A stretch of DNA of 64,000 bases from Granulicella arctica (GTDB lineage: Bacteria; Acidobacteriota; Terriglobia; Terriglobales; Acidobacteriaceae). Numbering within the stretch: the first letter of the stretch is position 1; each line of letters opens with the position of its first letter. Positions 46,544-55,883 of the stretch are shown piece after piece. The position numbers and the translations under genes were made by a program. The notes under the pieces were generated by a model that was not told the origin of the DNA, searched no databases, and was given only the letters and a program-made list of their open reading frames with translations. The stretch is taken from the NCBI RefSeq assembly GCF_013410065.1, contig NZ_JACCCW010000002.1, positions 496,001 to 560,000 of the forward strand, in the 5' to 3' direction.

Positions 46544-49500
46544 TTAGAACTCGAGGCGCATCGAGACCTGACCGGTGCGGTTTCCACCTTGATCGTAGGA
46601 GGTGGTGCCGACGCCGATCGCGGAGGTGATCAGTCCAAAGCTCTTGGAACTCAAGTCCATAATCGGGTCGTTCAGGTTGGTATGGTTGAGGACGTTGGTG
46701 AAGGTGCCCTCAGCTTTGAGGTGAACGCCTTCTACCAGGACAAAGGTTTTACTGATTCCGGCGGACAGGTTGACCATTCCAGGTCCGGTTATTGCTCCGA
46801 CTGGTGTGTTGCCAAAGCGACCGATGGGAGCGAGCTCGCCAGCAAGACCCCCGCCTGTTGTGCAACTTGTACCAACGCTCCAGTTCGGATCGCCAGGGCA
46901 AGTGAATGCTTTTGTGTTGACCCAATTGTTACGGTTCTGGCCTGAAGGCTTCCAGGCGACACCGGCGACCGTATCAGCATGTTGTGTGCGATGGCCGGGA
47001 TCGAAGCCCGTCCCGGTTGACGTGAGGCCCGAGCCGGTTCCGGAAGGATCGCCTTGGCCAGCAGGGAAGTACGGCGTCAGGAAGTCTCCGGTCTGGAGGA
47101 GCAGGATGGAGGATATCCGCCAGCCGCCGATCACAGCATCGGCAATGCGGGGGATGTTGCCTGCGAATTGTTTGCCGCGTCCGAACGGCAGATCGTAGAC
47201 GACTGTCGTGTTGAAGCGGTGACGACGGGTGCCGTAGGTATTGCCGAAGTCGGCATGGCGATCAAGAATGGAGGTAGCACGCACATTGGTAGAACTGCCA
47301 TTCTCTGACGCGAGTCCAGAGGCGATCGGTCCCTGGTTGTCAGCCAATGCCTTGGCCCAGGTCCAGGAGGCGTTGAACTGTAGACCCTTCTGGAAACGAT
47401 GGCTGGCTTCGGCCTGTAGCGAGTTGTAGCTCTCGTTCGCACCTGTGGCGCGGGTGTTGATGCGACCCCAGTTGGGAAAGAGGCGGGCGCTGAGCGGCTG
47501 GTTATAGGCAGAGACGGTACTGGAGAAGGGCAAGGTATTTTCATCCGGCGCCCAGACCAGATCGTGTGTCTCGGAGCCGATGTAGGAGATGCGGCCAGCA
47601 TAGCCGGAGCCAAAGTCATGATCGATGCTGAGTGAATACTGCTCGGTGTAGGGATCTTTCCAGTTGGTGCTGTTGGCGGTGCCAAAGTAATCCTGGCCGT
47701 AGCTCACGGTATTGGAGCTTGAGCCTGCGCCAGCGTAGATCGCGGGCCATGCGTATCCGATGGCGTGGGTGGTGGCGTTGTAGGTGTTGGTGTACTGCTG
47801 GGTGTTGGCCTGCAAGGTTCCGGTGAGCGAGTAGAAGTTGGAGCCGAGCAGGGTGATGTTGTAGAGCCCGACGCCTCCGCGGATGGTGGTTTTGCTGCTA
47901 TCGAACGGACGATAGGCGAAGCCGAAGCGGGGCATGAAGCGGAGATGCGGGACCTTCTTCAGGCCGAGGGGATAACCAGCCTGGCTGTTCGAAAGGACTG
48001 GCATGCAAGCTGCGCCATTGACGGTCGCACCACCAGTGGAGCTTCCCAGTGTCGGGCAGGCGTTGGCGCTGGCGAGAAATGCCTGCGAGAGGAGGCTGGA
48101 TTTTCCATCGGGATAGATCACCGCGCCGGAGCCGGCTACGCTTGGATCGAAGTTGCCGATGTCACCGTGAGGATCAGAGTAGGCAGGATGATATTCGTAC
48201 CGGAGACCATACGTGAGGGTCAGCTTTTGCGATGCTTTCCACTCGTCCTGGGCAAAGAAATGGTAGTGCTTGGTTTTGCCGTCGTTGTCCTGTTGGACGA
48301 CATCGTAGAAGGACTGGTTGGGGATACCGGCGAGGAAGTCGGCGAAGTCGACACCGGTGAATAGCCCTGCACTGCCGCTGGTGTTGAACTGGAAGGTGCC
48401 GTAGTTGTCCGAGCCGTTGAAACCAAGCGGGGTGAGTGCCTCAATGCTGCGAATGTCGGCGCCGAACTTGAGATTGTGCTTGCCCTTCGACCAGCTCAAT
48501 GAATCCGTATAGACGTAGGTATTCGATTTTGTGCTGGAATCGAGGCGATCGGCGTTCAAGCTGGAGAGATTGTTGAAGTCCAACTCTGGCAGGCCGTTGT
48601 AGAAGAGGTTTTGCAGACCGTTAAGGCCGAGGCCGTTGGTGAATGCCGTGCCGTTCAAGCTATTTGTCTGCCCAGTCGTCGAGAGGGTGTAGCCGAAGCG
48701 AAACTCATTGATGAGGCTCGGGGTAATCGTCCAGTTGCCGCTGGTGTTCAGAACCCGGTTGTTGTTGATCTTTTGCGCGGAGGGAACGGCCAGTGCCTCG
48801 GGCGAGTTGGCAGGAAAGTCCTTCCAGGTATAACGCGCCCAGATGAGGAATTTCTGATTGGCTCCTAGATACTGATCGCCGCGGATGTCGAACTGGTCGC
48901 TGCGTTGACTCGCGTCTTGATTGACATAATAGTTGGGTGATTGCCCATCAACGTATGACGTTGTGTTGCCGTGGTTTGGGTCCGGGAAGAACTGTAGGAA
49001 CTGTTTGGCTGCGGAGTTGATAGAGGGTAGCGTAGTGCCATAGCTGCCACCTGTATATGGATTGGTGAGTCCCGTGAAACCATGGGCGCTGTAGTTGGAG
49101 AAGTCACCTGTCTTCATGGCCGCCGTTGGAACCGTGTACTGGTTTGTACTCTGGCGGGGCAGGCGGTAACCCTCGTAATCCCCAAAGAAGAAGGTTTTAT
49201 TGTGGCCGTTGTAAAGATGGGGAATGACAACGGGGCCTGAGACGCTGCCGCCGAAGGTATTTCCGACCAGGTGCGGTTTGCTGTCCGCGCCAAAGGGAAT
49301 TGCGTTGAAGGCGGCGTTCTGGTGATACCAGAACGCAGATCCATGAACCTTGTTTGCTCCACTCTTTGTAATCACGGTGACCGAACCAGGCTGGCCGAAT
49401 TCGGCGTTGTTGCCTACGCCATCGGCACGAAGCTCGGCGATGGCTTCGGTGGAGGGAAAAGCATCGGCGATCGGCGAGTTTCCGGTTGCGCTCTGAATGG

Positions 49501-50113
49501 TCACACCATCTACCGCGACTTCGGTCTGGAACGGCAAGGCCCCCTGCAAGGAGAAGCCATTCGGGTCGCTCTGGACCCCCGGCAACGTGCCGATGAGGCT
49601 AAGGCCGCTCGTGCCGTTGATTCCAGCGCGGCTATTGACGGGGAGGTTCTGCACGTCTTCCGCACTCAGCACGGCGCTGATGGTGTTGGTCTCGGTCTCG
49701 ATGGAGCTGACCGTATCGCCGGAGACTTTGACCTCTTGCTGTAACCCGCCAAGGGTAAGCGAGACATCCTCGCGCAACTCCTGCCGGGCGGTGAGAGCAA
49801 CGCCTGTGACGACCCACTTCTGGAACCCAGGTGCGCTGACTTCGATCGCATAATGTGCGCTCTTCACATCCAGAAACTGGTAGCTACCCGTAGAGTTGCT
49901 GTGTGTGGATCGGACTGTGCCTTCATCGGTATTGGTCAGTACGATCTCTGCGGCTGGCACAATAGCGCCGCTGGAGTCCTTGACTTCGCCCAAAATGGAG
50001 CCCTGGGTCGATTGCCCAAACAGCGGAGTCGTTGCCATAACGAGCAGAACGACTATGAGAGAAAAAAAACACCTGCTTTTTGTACGCAGGGGGGATGATT
50101 TGCGAATATTCAT
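46544..50113 (-). CDS. TonB-dependent receptor, Oar-like
   Basis: Outer-membrane receptor of 1189 residues. The ATG at 50113 has GGGAGG about 10 bases upstream. A signal peptide (CFFSLIVVLLVMATTPLFGQ) is followed by the carboxypeptidase-regulatory-like domain (about 36-120, GSILGEVKDSSGAIVPAAEI), the plug (about 130-250, NLPVNSRAGINGTSGLSLIG) and the barrel, ending GQVSMRLEF with a terminal Phe. It differs from the receptor at 39273 in the plug and belongs to another subgroup. Placed between an AraC-type regulator gene and a phospholipase C gene, it may import phospholipid-derived ligands, but nothing in its sequence proves this. Confidence 0.92.
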   Translation of the reverse strand: MNIRKSSPLRTKSRCFFSLIVVLLVMATTPLFGQSTQGSILGEVKDSSGAIVPAAEIVLTNTDEGTVRSTHSNSTGSYQFLDVKSAHYAIEVSAPGFQKWVVTGVALTARQELREDVSLTLGGLQQEVKVSGDTVSSIETETNTISAVLSAEDVQNLPVNSRAGINGTSGLSLIGTLPGVQSDPNGFSLQGALPFQTEVAVDGVTIQSATGNSPIADAFPSTEAIAELRADGVGNNAEFGQPGSVTVITKSGANKVHGSAFWYHQNAAFNAIPFGADSKPHLVGNTFGGSVSGPVVIPHLYNGHNKTFFFGDYEGYRLPRQSTNQYTVPTAAMKTGDFSNYSAHGFTGLTNPYTGGSYGTTLPSINSAAKQFLQFFPDPNHGNTTSYVDGQSPNYYVNQDASQRSDQFDIRGDQYLGANQKFLIWARYTWKDFPANSPEALAVPSAQKINNNRVLNTSGNWTITPSLINEFRFGYTLSTTGQTNSLNGTAFTNGLGLNGLQNLFYNGLPELDFNNLSSLNADRLDSSTKSNTYVYTDSLSWSKGKHNLKFGADIRSIEALTPLGFNGSDNYGTFQFNTSGSAGLFTGVDFADFLAGIPNQSFYDVVQQDNDGKTKHYHFFAQDEWKASQKLTLTYGLRYEYHPAYSDPHGDIGNFDPSVAGSGAVIYPDGKSSLLSQAFLASANACPTLGSSTGGATVNGAACMPVLSNSQAGYPLGLKKVPHLRFMPRFGFAYRPFDSSKTTIRGGVGLYNITLLGSNFYSLTGTLQANTQQYTNTYNATTHAIGYAWPAIYAGAGSSSNTVSYGQDYFGTANSTNWKDPYTEQYSLSIDHDFGSGYAGRISYIGSETHDLVWAPDENTLPFSSTVSAYNQPLSARLFPNWGRINTRATGANESYNSLQAEASHRFQKGLQFNASWTWAKALADNQGPIASGLASENGSSTNVRATSILDRHADFGNTYGTRRHRFNTTVVYDLPFGRGKQFAGNIPRIADAVIGGWRISSILLLQTGDFLTPYFPAGQGDPSGTGSGLTSTGTGFDPGHRTQHADTVAGVAWKPSGQNRNNWVNTKAFTCPGDPNWSVGTSCTTGGGLAGELAPIGRFGNTPVGAITGPGMVNLSAGISKTFVLVEGVHLKAEGTFTNVLNHTNLNDPIMDLSSKSFGLITSAIGVGTTSYDQGGNRTGQVSMRLEF

Positions 50114-50316
50114 TTCTTAGGTGCCTCCCAAAAGGTGCAGTATGCATACTTGTGCTGCCAGAAGAAGGCTTCAGATCGACAGGATGAACTGCAAGCCCAG
50201 CAGTCCTTCTATTGATGAAAATCTGACGAATCTGAGCAGCATGGCTGTAAGATTGCGTTCAGCATAACCAGAGAACGAGCGGAGCCGTTATCGGATTTCG
50301 GCAAAAATAGCTGTAT

Positions 50317-51378
50317 TTATCGAGGATTGACAATAGAGCTGCTGCGCTTCAACCGTTCCGAAGGGAGTTCACCGAAGAGGCTGCGATAGTCACGCGCGAA
50401 CTGGCTGAGGTGCCAGAATCCCCAATCCGCAGCTACCTGCTGAATTGAAGCCGCACCCGGTTTGGCATCGCGCAAAGCTCGCCGAACACCATTCAAGCGA
50501 AGCGTACGAAGGTAGGCGTTCGGAGCCATCCCGAGTACATCCTGAAACGCATATTGCAGTGTCCGACGGCTTGCCCCAAACACTTTGCAGAGTTCCGGGA
50601 CCGAGGTAGCGCGGTATGGATCTTCGAGAAGATACTGTCGCACGTTGCGAACCATAGCATAGTGACTCAACTGGCTCGCTTTCAACCGATGATTCTCTTC
50701 ACCTTCACTACAGATCCCCGTTAGCGCATCCAGCACCGAGATCCGCATACTCTCGCGGGAGGCTGCGTGCTGCAACAGCTTCGGTGCGCTCGAGATCTCT
50801 TGAAGAAGTTCGCAAACAAGAAATCGCAACTTGTTCAGCGCCGCCGTCCCAATCTTCAATGTCTCACTTCCGAACAGCCGAAGGTTCGTCTCAGTCTGAT
50901 TCAGAATTCGCAGATGATCTTCCAGATCTTTCCGCGAGATTACGATGCCAAGGATGTGGAAGTCTCGCGGTGTCAACAGTTCGAAGTGTGCTCTTCCCGG
51001 CCTGATCGCAATGCAACCTTCGCCCACCGGGCTTCGTCCGACCCGGAACTCGTCCGCATCGGACAGCGGAAAACCAAACCACCAGCTATCGGAGTGCACA
51101 ACGCAGGACTGCCGGAGCGTCTGGCTCGTGGACTCATGGAACAGGTGCATCGAATCAAGCTGTAGACCATTGATGGCTCCAGTAAACGGGCCTGGAGCCA
51201 GTTGGTCATAAAGCTGCGACCACCCACGAAGATTCGTTGCATGATCGTCGGCATCTGTAGCATGCTCCGCGTAGAGTCCTTGTGACGCAGTGGCTCCAGT
51301 CGATATGCTCGATCTGGAAGGCAGGACGTGATGGAAAGGTTCAGTCACGATATAAATGCCATTATGCGGTCGCTTCAT
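50317..51378 (-). CDS. AraC-family transcriptional regulator (EutR-like)
   Basis: The product has 353 residues. The C-terminal part (about 240-345) has two helix-turn-helix motifs: TSVPELCKVFGASRRTLQYA and then IQQVAADWGFWHLSQFARDY, ending with LFGELPSERL. The N-terminal region (about 60-180) resembles the ligand-binding part of EutR-type regulators; in enteric bacteria EutR responds to ethanolamine plus adenosylcobalamin. The gene is divergent from the HAD phosphatase and eut genes. Only 31 bp separate the two starts, so the promoters must overlap coding sequence. This supports control of the eut genes, but ligand specificity is inferred. Confidence 0.87.
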   Translation of the reverse strand: MKRPHNGIYIVTEPFHHVLPSRSSISTGATASQGLYAEHATDADDHATNLRGWSQLYDQLAPGPFTGAINGLQLDSMHLFHESTSQTLRQSCVVHSDSWWFGFPLSDADEFRVGRSPVGEGCIAIRPGRAHFELLTPRDFHILGIVISRKDLEDHLRILNQTETNLRLFGSETLKIGTAALNKLRFLVCELLQEISSAPKLLQHAASRESMRISVLDALTGICSEGEENHRLKASQLSHYAMVRNVRQYLLEDPYRATSVPELCKVFGASRRTLQYAFQDVLGMAPNAYLRTLRLNGVRRALRDAKPGAASIQQVAADWGFWHLSQFARDYRSLFGELPSERLKRSSSIVNPR

Positions 51379-51409
51379 CGCGAATTCAATGAAAACGAGG
51401 GATCGACAG

Positions 51410-52693
51410 ATGCTGCGAAGAGGTTTCTTGAAAGATGCTATGCAGATTGGGGCAATAGCGGCGATGGGCTGCCTGACGCCAGCAGATGCAGCAGTTCAAA
51501 CCGCAACAACTTCATCCGTTGGCATGCTCGACCCAGGTCGATGGGAGCCTTCAGCCCGCTTTCGCATCGAGTCTATCATCAGAAAGAGTGCGCTGGAGGA
51601 AGCAGAGCAGCGATTCCATCGGCCTTACGCCGTCTTCGATTGGGATAATACCTCGATTGTAAACGATACGGAAGAGGCTCTGCTCCTCTATCAGATTGAG
51701 ACCCTCGCCTTTCATATCCCCTCCGACAAATTCATCGAGGTCATCCTACAGAATGTGCCATCCTCTACCGCATCGGCCATACCAAATGAACGCGGCAAGT
51801 TCTCGACCTTTCATTCCCTCGCCGTGGATGTCTCCGCTGATTACACTGCGTTGAAACAGCGTTTTGCAAGCCTTCCGCCTGCCCCTGACGAGCTACAGGC
51901 CTCGCCCCGCTTCCACAGTTTTCGTGCCAAGTTGCTCTTTCTTTACAGCGCCCTCGACGAGACGCTTGGCCCAAATGTTGCCTACCCATGGGTCATCAAC
52001 CTTCTCTCCGGCTACACTCTGGACGGGCTCGCCCGTCTCGCGGAAGAATCGAATGATACCGCTCTTGGGGATGCCCTTCAACTCGCAGTCTTTCGAAGTC
52101 CTGAAGACGCGCCGGGGGCCGCCGGCCCTGTCAAGGTAGAGCATCGTCGAGGCATTCGCATCACGTCTGAGATCGCTTCCACCATGCATACGCTCCGCGC
52201 GAACGGCTTCGATGTCTATGTCGTGAGCGCCTCTCTGGAGCCTGTCGTCGCGGTCTTTGCATCCCTTCCCAAGTATGGTTATGGCATTCCGCGCGAGCAC
52301 GTCTTCGGCCTGCGGATGGAAGAAGTCAACGGCACCTTGCAGCCTTACTATCGCCGCAACTGGCCGCTTGTTTGGGGCCCAGGAAAGGTACAGTTGATTC
52401 GCGAGCAGATGATCTCTGCGAAGGGCTACGGTCCGACGCTCGTCTTTGGCGACAGCGATGGTGACTTCGAGATGCTCAGCCAGTTCCCTGACACTGCCAC
52501 GGGAATTATCGTGAACCGCCTGAAATCGGGTAAGATCGGCTCTCTTTGTAGGAAGGCAGTAGAACAGTCGAGCAAGTCCGGCGCACGCTTTCTGCTACAG
52601 GGCCGCAACGAATCGACAGGACTATGGCGACCGGAGCAGACCACGCTCGATCTTCACGTCACCCAGGCGAAGCTTCTCGCGGACAAAACCTGA
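51410..52693 (+). CDS. HAD-superfamily phosphatase, phosphorylcholine phosphatase-like, Tat-type signal
   Basis: ATG 51410 gives 427 residues, with CGAGGGA as ribosome site; earlier ATGs at 51356 and 51389 overlap the divergent gene's start. The N-terminus MLRRGFLKDAMQIGAIAAMG looks like a Tat signal. HAD motif I is FDWDNTS (Asp77, Asp79), motif II VVSASLEP and motif III VFGDSDGDFEML. This set and the length resemble phosphorylcholine phosphatase (PchP) of Pseudomonas. It could therefore release choline or ethanolamine from the phospho-alcohols made by phospholipase C, outside the cytoplasm. Substrate choice is inference from context. It leads the plus-strand eut genes. Confidence 0.82.
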   Translation: MLRRGFLKDAMQIGAIAAMGCLTPADAAVQTATTSSVGMLDPGRWEPSARFRIESIIRKSALEEAEQRFHRPYAVFDWDNTSIVNDTEEALLLYQIETLAFHIPSDKFIEVILQNVPSSTASAIPNERGKFSTFHSLAVDVSADYTALKQRFASLPPAPDELQASPRFHSFRAKLLFLYSALDETLGPNVAYPWVINLLSGYTLDGLARLAEESNDTALGDALQLAVFRSPEDAPGAAGPVKVEHRRGIRITSEIASTMHTLRANGFDVYVVSASLEPVVAVFASLPKYGYGIPREHVFGLRMEEVNGTLQPYYRRNWPLVWGPGKVQLIREQMISAKGYGPTLVFGDSDGDFEMLSQFPDTATGIIVNRLKSGKIGSLCRKAVEQSSKSGARFLLQGRNESTGLWRPEQTTLDLHVTQAKLLADKT

Positions 52694-52766
52694 AAATTAG
52701 GCAGATTGCCATTTCTTGATAACTCCCTCCGGCCTGCTGTGCTGATAATCAAACAGAAGAGGGGAC

Positions 52767-53665
52767 ATGGCAGAGCATTCGCATTTGAAAGCACCGCTGA
52801 ACACATGGCAGCTTTGGGGCATCGCTGTCGGGCTTGTCATCTCCGGAGAATATTTCGGCTGGAGCTACGGATGGGCCAGCGCCGGCACCCTCGGCTTCCT
52901 CGTCACAACAATCCTTGTTGCAACCATGTACATCGCCTTTATCTTCAGTTTCACCGAGCTTACAACCGCTATCCCCAACGCTGGTGGCCCCTTCGCGTAC
53001 GCGCAACGTGCCTTCGGTGAACTCGGTGGATACATCGCGGCTGCCGCGACGCTGGTGGAACTTCTCTTCGCTCCACCTGCTATCGCCCTCGCGCATACTC
53101 GCCAACATCAACGACCCGCTGCCCCAGGCCATGAAAATGATCGTGGGAGCGAAGAGCGGCTGGCTCCACATGTTAGTGGCTTGGCCTCTTTGGGTTGGTC
53201 GCCTCCCTCCACGGCATTATCTTCGGCTATTCCCGGCAGGTCTTTGCCTTGTCGCGCGCTGGGTATCTTCCTGCGATCTTCGGCAAAGTTCACCCCCGAT
53301 TTCAGACTCCGCACCTTGCTATTCTTGCTGGTGGCGTCATCGGCATTGCAGCCATCTACAGCGACTCATGGATCACCATCGGGGGACAACCTCTCACCGC
53401 GAACATCGTCACTATGTCCGTACTGGGCGCGCTCGTCATGCACATCACAAGCATGGCTGCACTCTTTCGTCTGCGTAAGACTGAGCCCTCCATGCCGAGG
53501 CCCTTCCGGACGCGGCTCTACCCATTTTCCCCTCTCTGGACTCTGCTCTGTGCAGGCGTCTGTCTGGCGAGCGTCATTTACACTAATCAGCTCGTAGCGG
53601 TGATACTCTGCGGTTTGCTCGTCGTGGGCTACCTCTTGCTGCTGGCCAAACGCAACCGGGCATAG
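52767..53665 (+). pseudogene. Ethanolamine/amino-acid permease (APC family), decayed
   Basis: The frame opens well at ATG 52767 with AAGAGGGG as ribosome site and continues as NTWQLWGIAVGLVISGEYFG, FSFTELTTAIPNAGGPFAYA, up to FAPPAIALA. The reading then jumps frame (ILANINDPLPQAMKMIVGAK) and again near 53190 (SLHGIIFGYSRQVFALSRAG), ending LLLLAKRNRA. About 150 residues are missing in the middle and at least two frameshifts occur. The motifs match EutP-type ethanolamine permeases. Flanking eutB and eutC appear intact, so uptake by this gene is lost while the lyase remains. Confidence 0.85.
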
Positions 53666-53704
53666 TGCGCACCGTCTTCGACCTCGAAGGGACCAGCCCA
53701 AAGA

Positions 53705-55099
53705 ATGTCGTTTTCTCATGCAAGTCACGGCTGCACGTATCGTTTCGACGATCTTAAAACCCTGCTGGCTAAGGCGAGCCCTCTTCGTTCGGGAGATACC
53801 CTTGCAAGGGTTGCGGCCGAATCCGAGATCGAACGTGCAGCCGCAAAATATGCTTTGGCCGATGTTCCACTGAAGCACTTCCTCAACGAAGCGGTCATAC
53901 CCTATGAAAGCGATGACGTTACCCGTCTCATCTACGACTCCCATCAGCCCGCGGCCTTTGCGCCCATCTCTCATCTCACCGTGGGTGGCCTGCGCGAATG
54001 GTTGCTACAGGACGAGCAGGATAGCGCATCCCTTACCAGCGTCAGCCGAGGCCTCACCCCAGAGATGGTCGCTGCCGTTTCAAAGCTCATGCGCAATCAG
54101 GACCTGATCCTGATTGCACGCAAGTGTAGTGTTGTAACCCGCTTTCGTTCCACCATCGGTCTGCCCGGAAGAATGTCAGTTCGGCTCCAGCCTAACCATC
54201 CCACCGACGATCCCCAGGGAATCCTCGCTTCAGTTATTGACGGGCTGCTCTATGGTTGCGGAGATGCGGTCATTGGAATTAACCCTGCCAGCGACAGCGT
54301 ACCAGCTGCTATCCAGCTTTTGAAGTTGCTCGATGACCTTCGTCTACGTTTCGATGCTCCCGTGCAGAGCTGCGTTCTGACGCATGTAACGAACACCATG
54401 GCTGCCATCGAGGCAGGCGCTCCCGTTGATCTCGTCTTCCAGTCCATTGCTGGGACTCAGAAGGCCAATGAGAGCTTTGGAATCACCTTGAAGCTACTAC
54501 AGGAGGCCGAGCAAGCTGCCCAATCTTTGCATCGTGGAACCATCGGTGCCCATTGCATGTACTTCGAAACCGGCCAGGGCAGTGCTCTCTCCGCGAACGC
54601 TCATGCTGGGGTCGATCAACAAACCTGCGAAGCGCGTGCCTATGCCGTTGCCCGCAACTACCACCCCCTGTTGGTCAATACCGTCGTAGGCTTCATTGGC
54701 CCGGAATACCTCTTCGATAGCAAGGAGATCATCCGCGCTGGCCTCGAAGACCACTTCTGCGGCAAACTCCTGGGACTCCCTATGGGGTGCGATGTTTGCT
54801 ACACCAATCACGCCGAGGCGGACCAAAACGATATGGACAATCTCCTTACCTTGCTAGGAGTTGCAGGGGTCAACTTCATTATCGGCGTTCCCGGAGCCGA
54901 TGACATCATGTTGAACTACCAGAGCACCTCCTTCCACGACGCACTCTACGTAAGGAACGTTTTAGGATTGAAGCGTGCACCAGAGTTTGAGCAATGGCTG
55001 ATGCAGATGAAGATTACCGACGAATCCAATCGACTGATGCCATCTCCAACCACGGCTCCTCGGCTCCTATCCCATCTCGAAGTCAGAGAGCTTGCGTGA
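53705..55099 (+). CDS. eutB: Ethanolamine ammonia-lyase, large subunit
   Basis: The full-length product (464 residues) is the catalytic subunit of the adenosylcobalamin-dependent lyase that converts ethanolamine to acetaldehyde and ammonia. Typical stretches are FLNEAVIPYESDDVTRLIYD, GLPGRMSVRLQPNHPTDDPQ, VIGINPASDSVPA and LGLPMGCDVCYTNHAEADQN. The enzyme is an alpha6beta6 complex with EutC. GAAGGGA lies about 12 bases before the ATG at 53705. The stop overlaps the eutC start. No microcompartment shell genes are present in the window, so the acetaldehyde would be released in the cytosol. The B12 it needs could come from the neighbouring cob operon. Confidence 0.96.
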   Translation: MSFSHASHGCTYRFDDLKTLLAKASPLRSGDTLARVAAESEIERAAAKYALADVPLKHFLNEAVIPYESDDVTRLIYDSHQPAAFAPISHLTVGGLREWLLQDEQDSASLTSVSRGLTPEMVAAVSKLMRNQDLILIARKCSVVTRFRSTIGLPGRMSVRLQPNHPTDDPQGILASVIDGLLYGCGDAVIGINPASDSVPAAIQLLKLLDDLRLRFDAPVQSCVLTHVTNTMAAIEAGAPVDLVFQSIAGTQKANESFGITLKLLQEAEQAAQSLHRGTIGAHCMYFETGQGSALSANAHAGVDQQTCEARAYAVARNYHPLLVNTVVGFIGPEYLFDSKEIIRAGLEDHFCGKLLGLPMGCDVCYTNHAEADQNDMDNLLTLLGVAGVNFIIGVPGADDIMLNYQSTSFHDALYVRNVLGLKRAPEFEQWLMQMKITDESNRLMPSPTTAPRLLSHLEVRELA

Positions 55100-55881
55100 G
55101 TAGTGAACTCGCACTTCCAGACCCATGGCACCATCTGTCAAAATGGACAGCAGCGCGTATCGCCCTCGGCCGGGTAGGCGCAAGCACCCCGACGCGCGCC
55201 GTCCTCGATTTCACAATGGACCACGCACGCGCTCGCGACGCGATTCAAACTGCATTACAGGTAGACAAGCTGGACAAAGAGCTGGACGATCGAGGCTTCC
55301 GTTCGCTCCGTGCCCGAAGCCGCGCCCATGACCGTGCGGAGTATCTGCGTCGACCCGATCTCGGCAGAATGTTGGCACCCGAATGTCTGGTGCAACTGGA
55401 GAATCCTCAAACACAGACGCGTCTCCTGACCATCGTCATTGCGGACGGACTCTCTGCACTTGCCCCCATGCAACACGCTCTTCCCTTGGTCGAGATGCTT
55501 CGTGAGGCATTGTCGAGTTGGGTGCTGGATTCGATTGTCCTTGCCACCCAGGCGCGCGTTGCTCTCGCCGATGAGATCGGTCAGGTACGCGGCGCCGAGG
55601 CGACCATCATCCTGATTGGCGAGCGTCCCGGACTCAAATCTGCCGATAGCCTTGGGGCCTATCTCACCTATCATCCACGACCTGGCCGAACGGACGCCGA
55701 GCGCAACTGCGTCTCGAATATCCGCCCTGCCGGTTTGTCCTATGCGCACGCAGCCCTCAAGCTGCTTCATCTGCTTGAGGGAGCCAGAACGCTCAGCCGA
55801 TCCGGAGTCGATCTCAAAGATGAAAGCGACGCCAATTGGATTCCACGACTCGCCACCGATCGCCCAAATCACGATCGATAG
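55096..55881 (+). CDS. eutC: Ethanolamine ammonia-lyase, small subunit
   Basis: GTG 55096 overlaps the eutB stop by 4 bp (GTGA) and gives 261 residues; the frame is open further upstream inside eutB, but the family begins at about DPWHHLSKWTAARIALGR. Recognisable stretches are AHDRAEYLRRPDLGRML, LTIVIADGLSALA and LIGERPGLKSADSLGAYLTY, followed by the end-region ALKLLHLLEGARTLSRSGVD. It forms the cobalamin-binding complex with EutB. The stop at 55879-55881 is 2 bp from the stop of the convergent cobD gene. Confidence 0.96.
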   Translation: MSSELALPDPWHHLSKWTAARIALGRVGASTPTRAVLDFTMDHARARDAIQTALQVDKLDKELDDRGFRSLRARSRAHDRAEYLRRPDLGRMLAPECLVQLENPQTQTRLLTIVIADGLSALAPMQHALPLVEMLREALSSWVLDSIVLATQARVALADEIGQVRGAEATIILIGERPGLKSADSLGAYLTYHPRPGRTDAERNCVSNIRPAGLSYAHAALKLLHLLEGARTLSRSGVDLKDESDANWIPRLATDRPNHDR

Positions 55882-55883
55882 GC

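Noticed and set aside
53366..53974. Minus-strand frame across the permease/eutB junction
   Set aside because: It is antisense to recognisable permease and EutB sequence and has no motif of its own.
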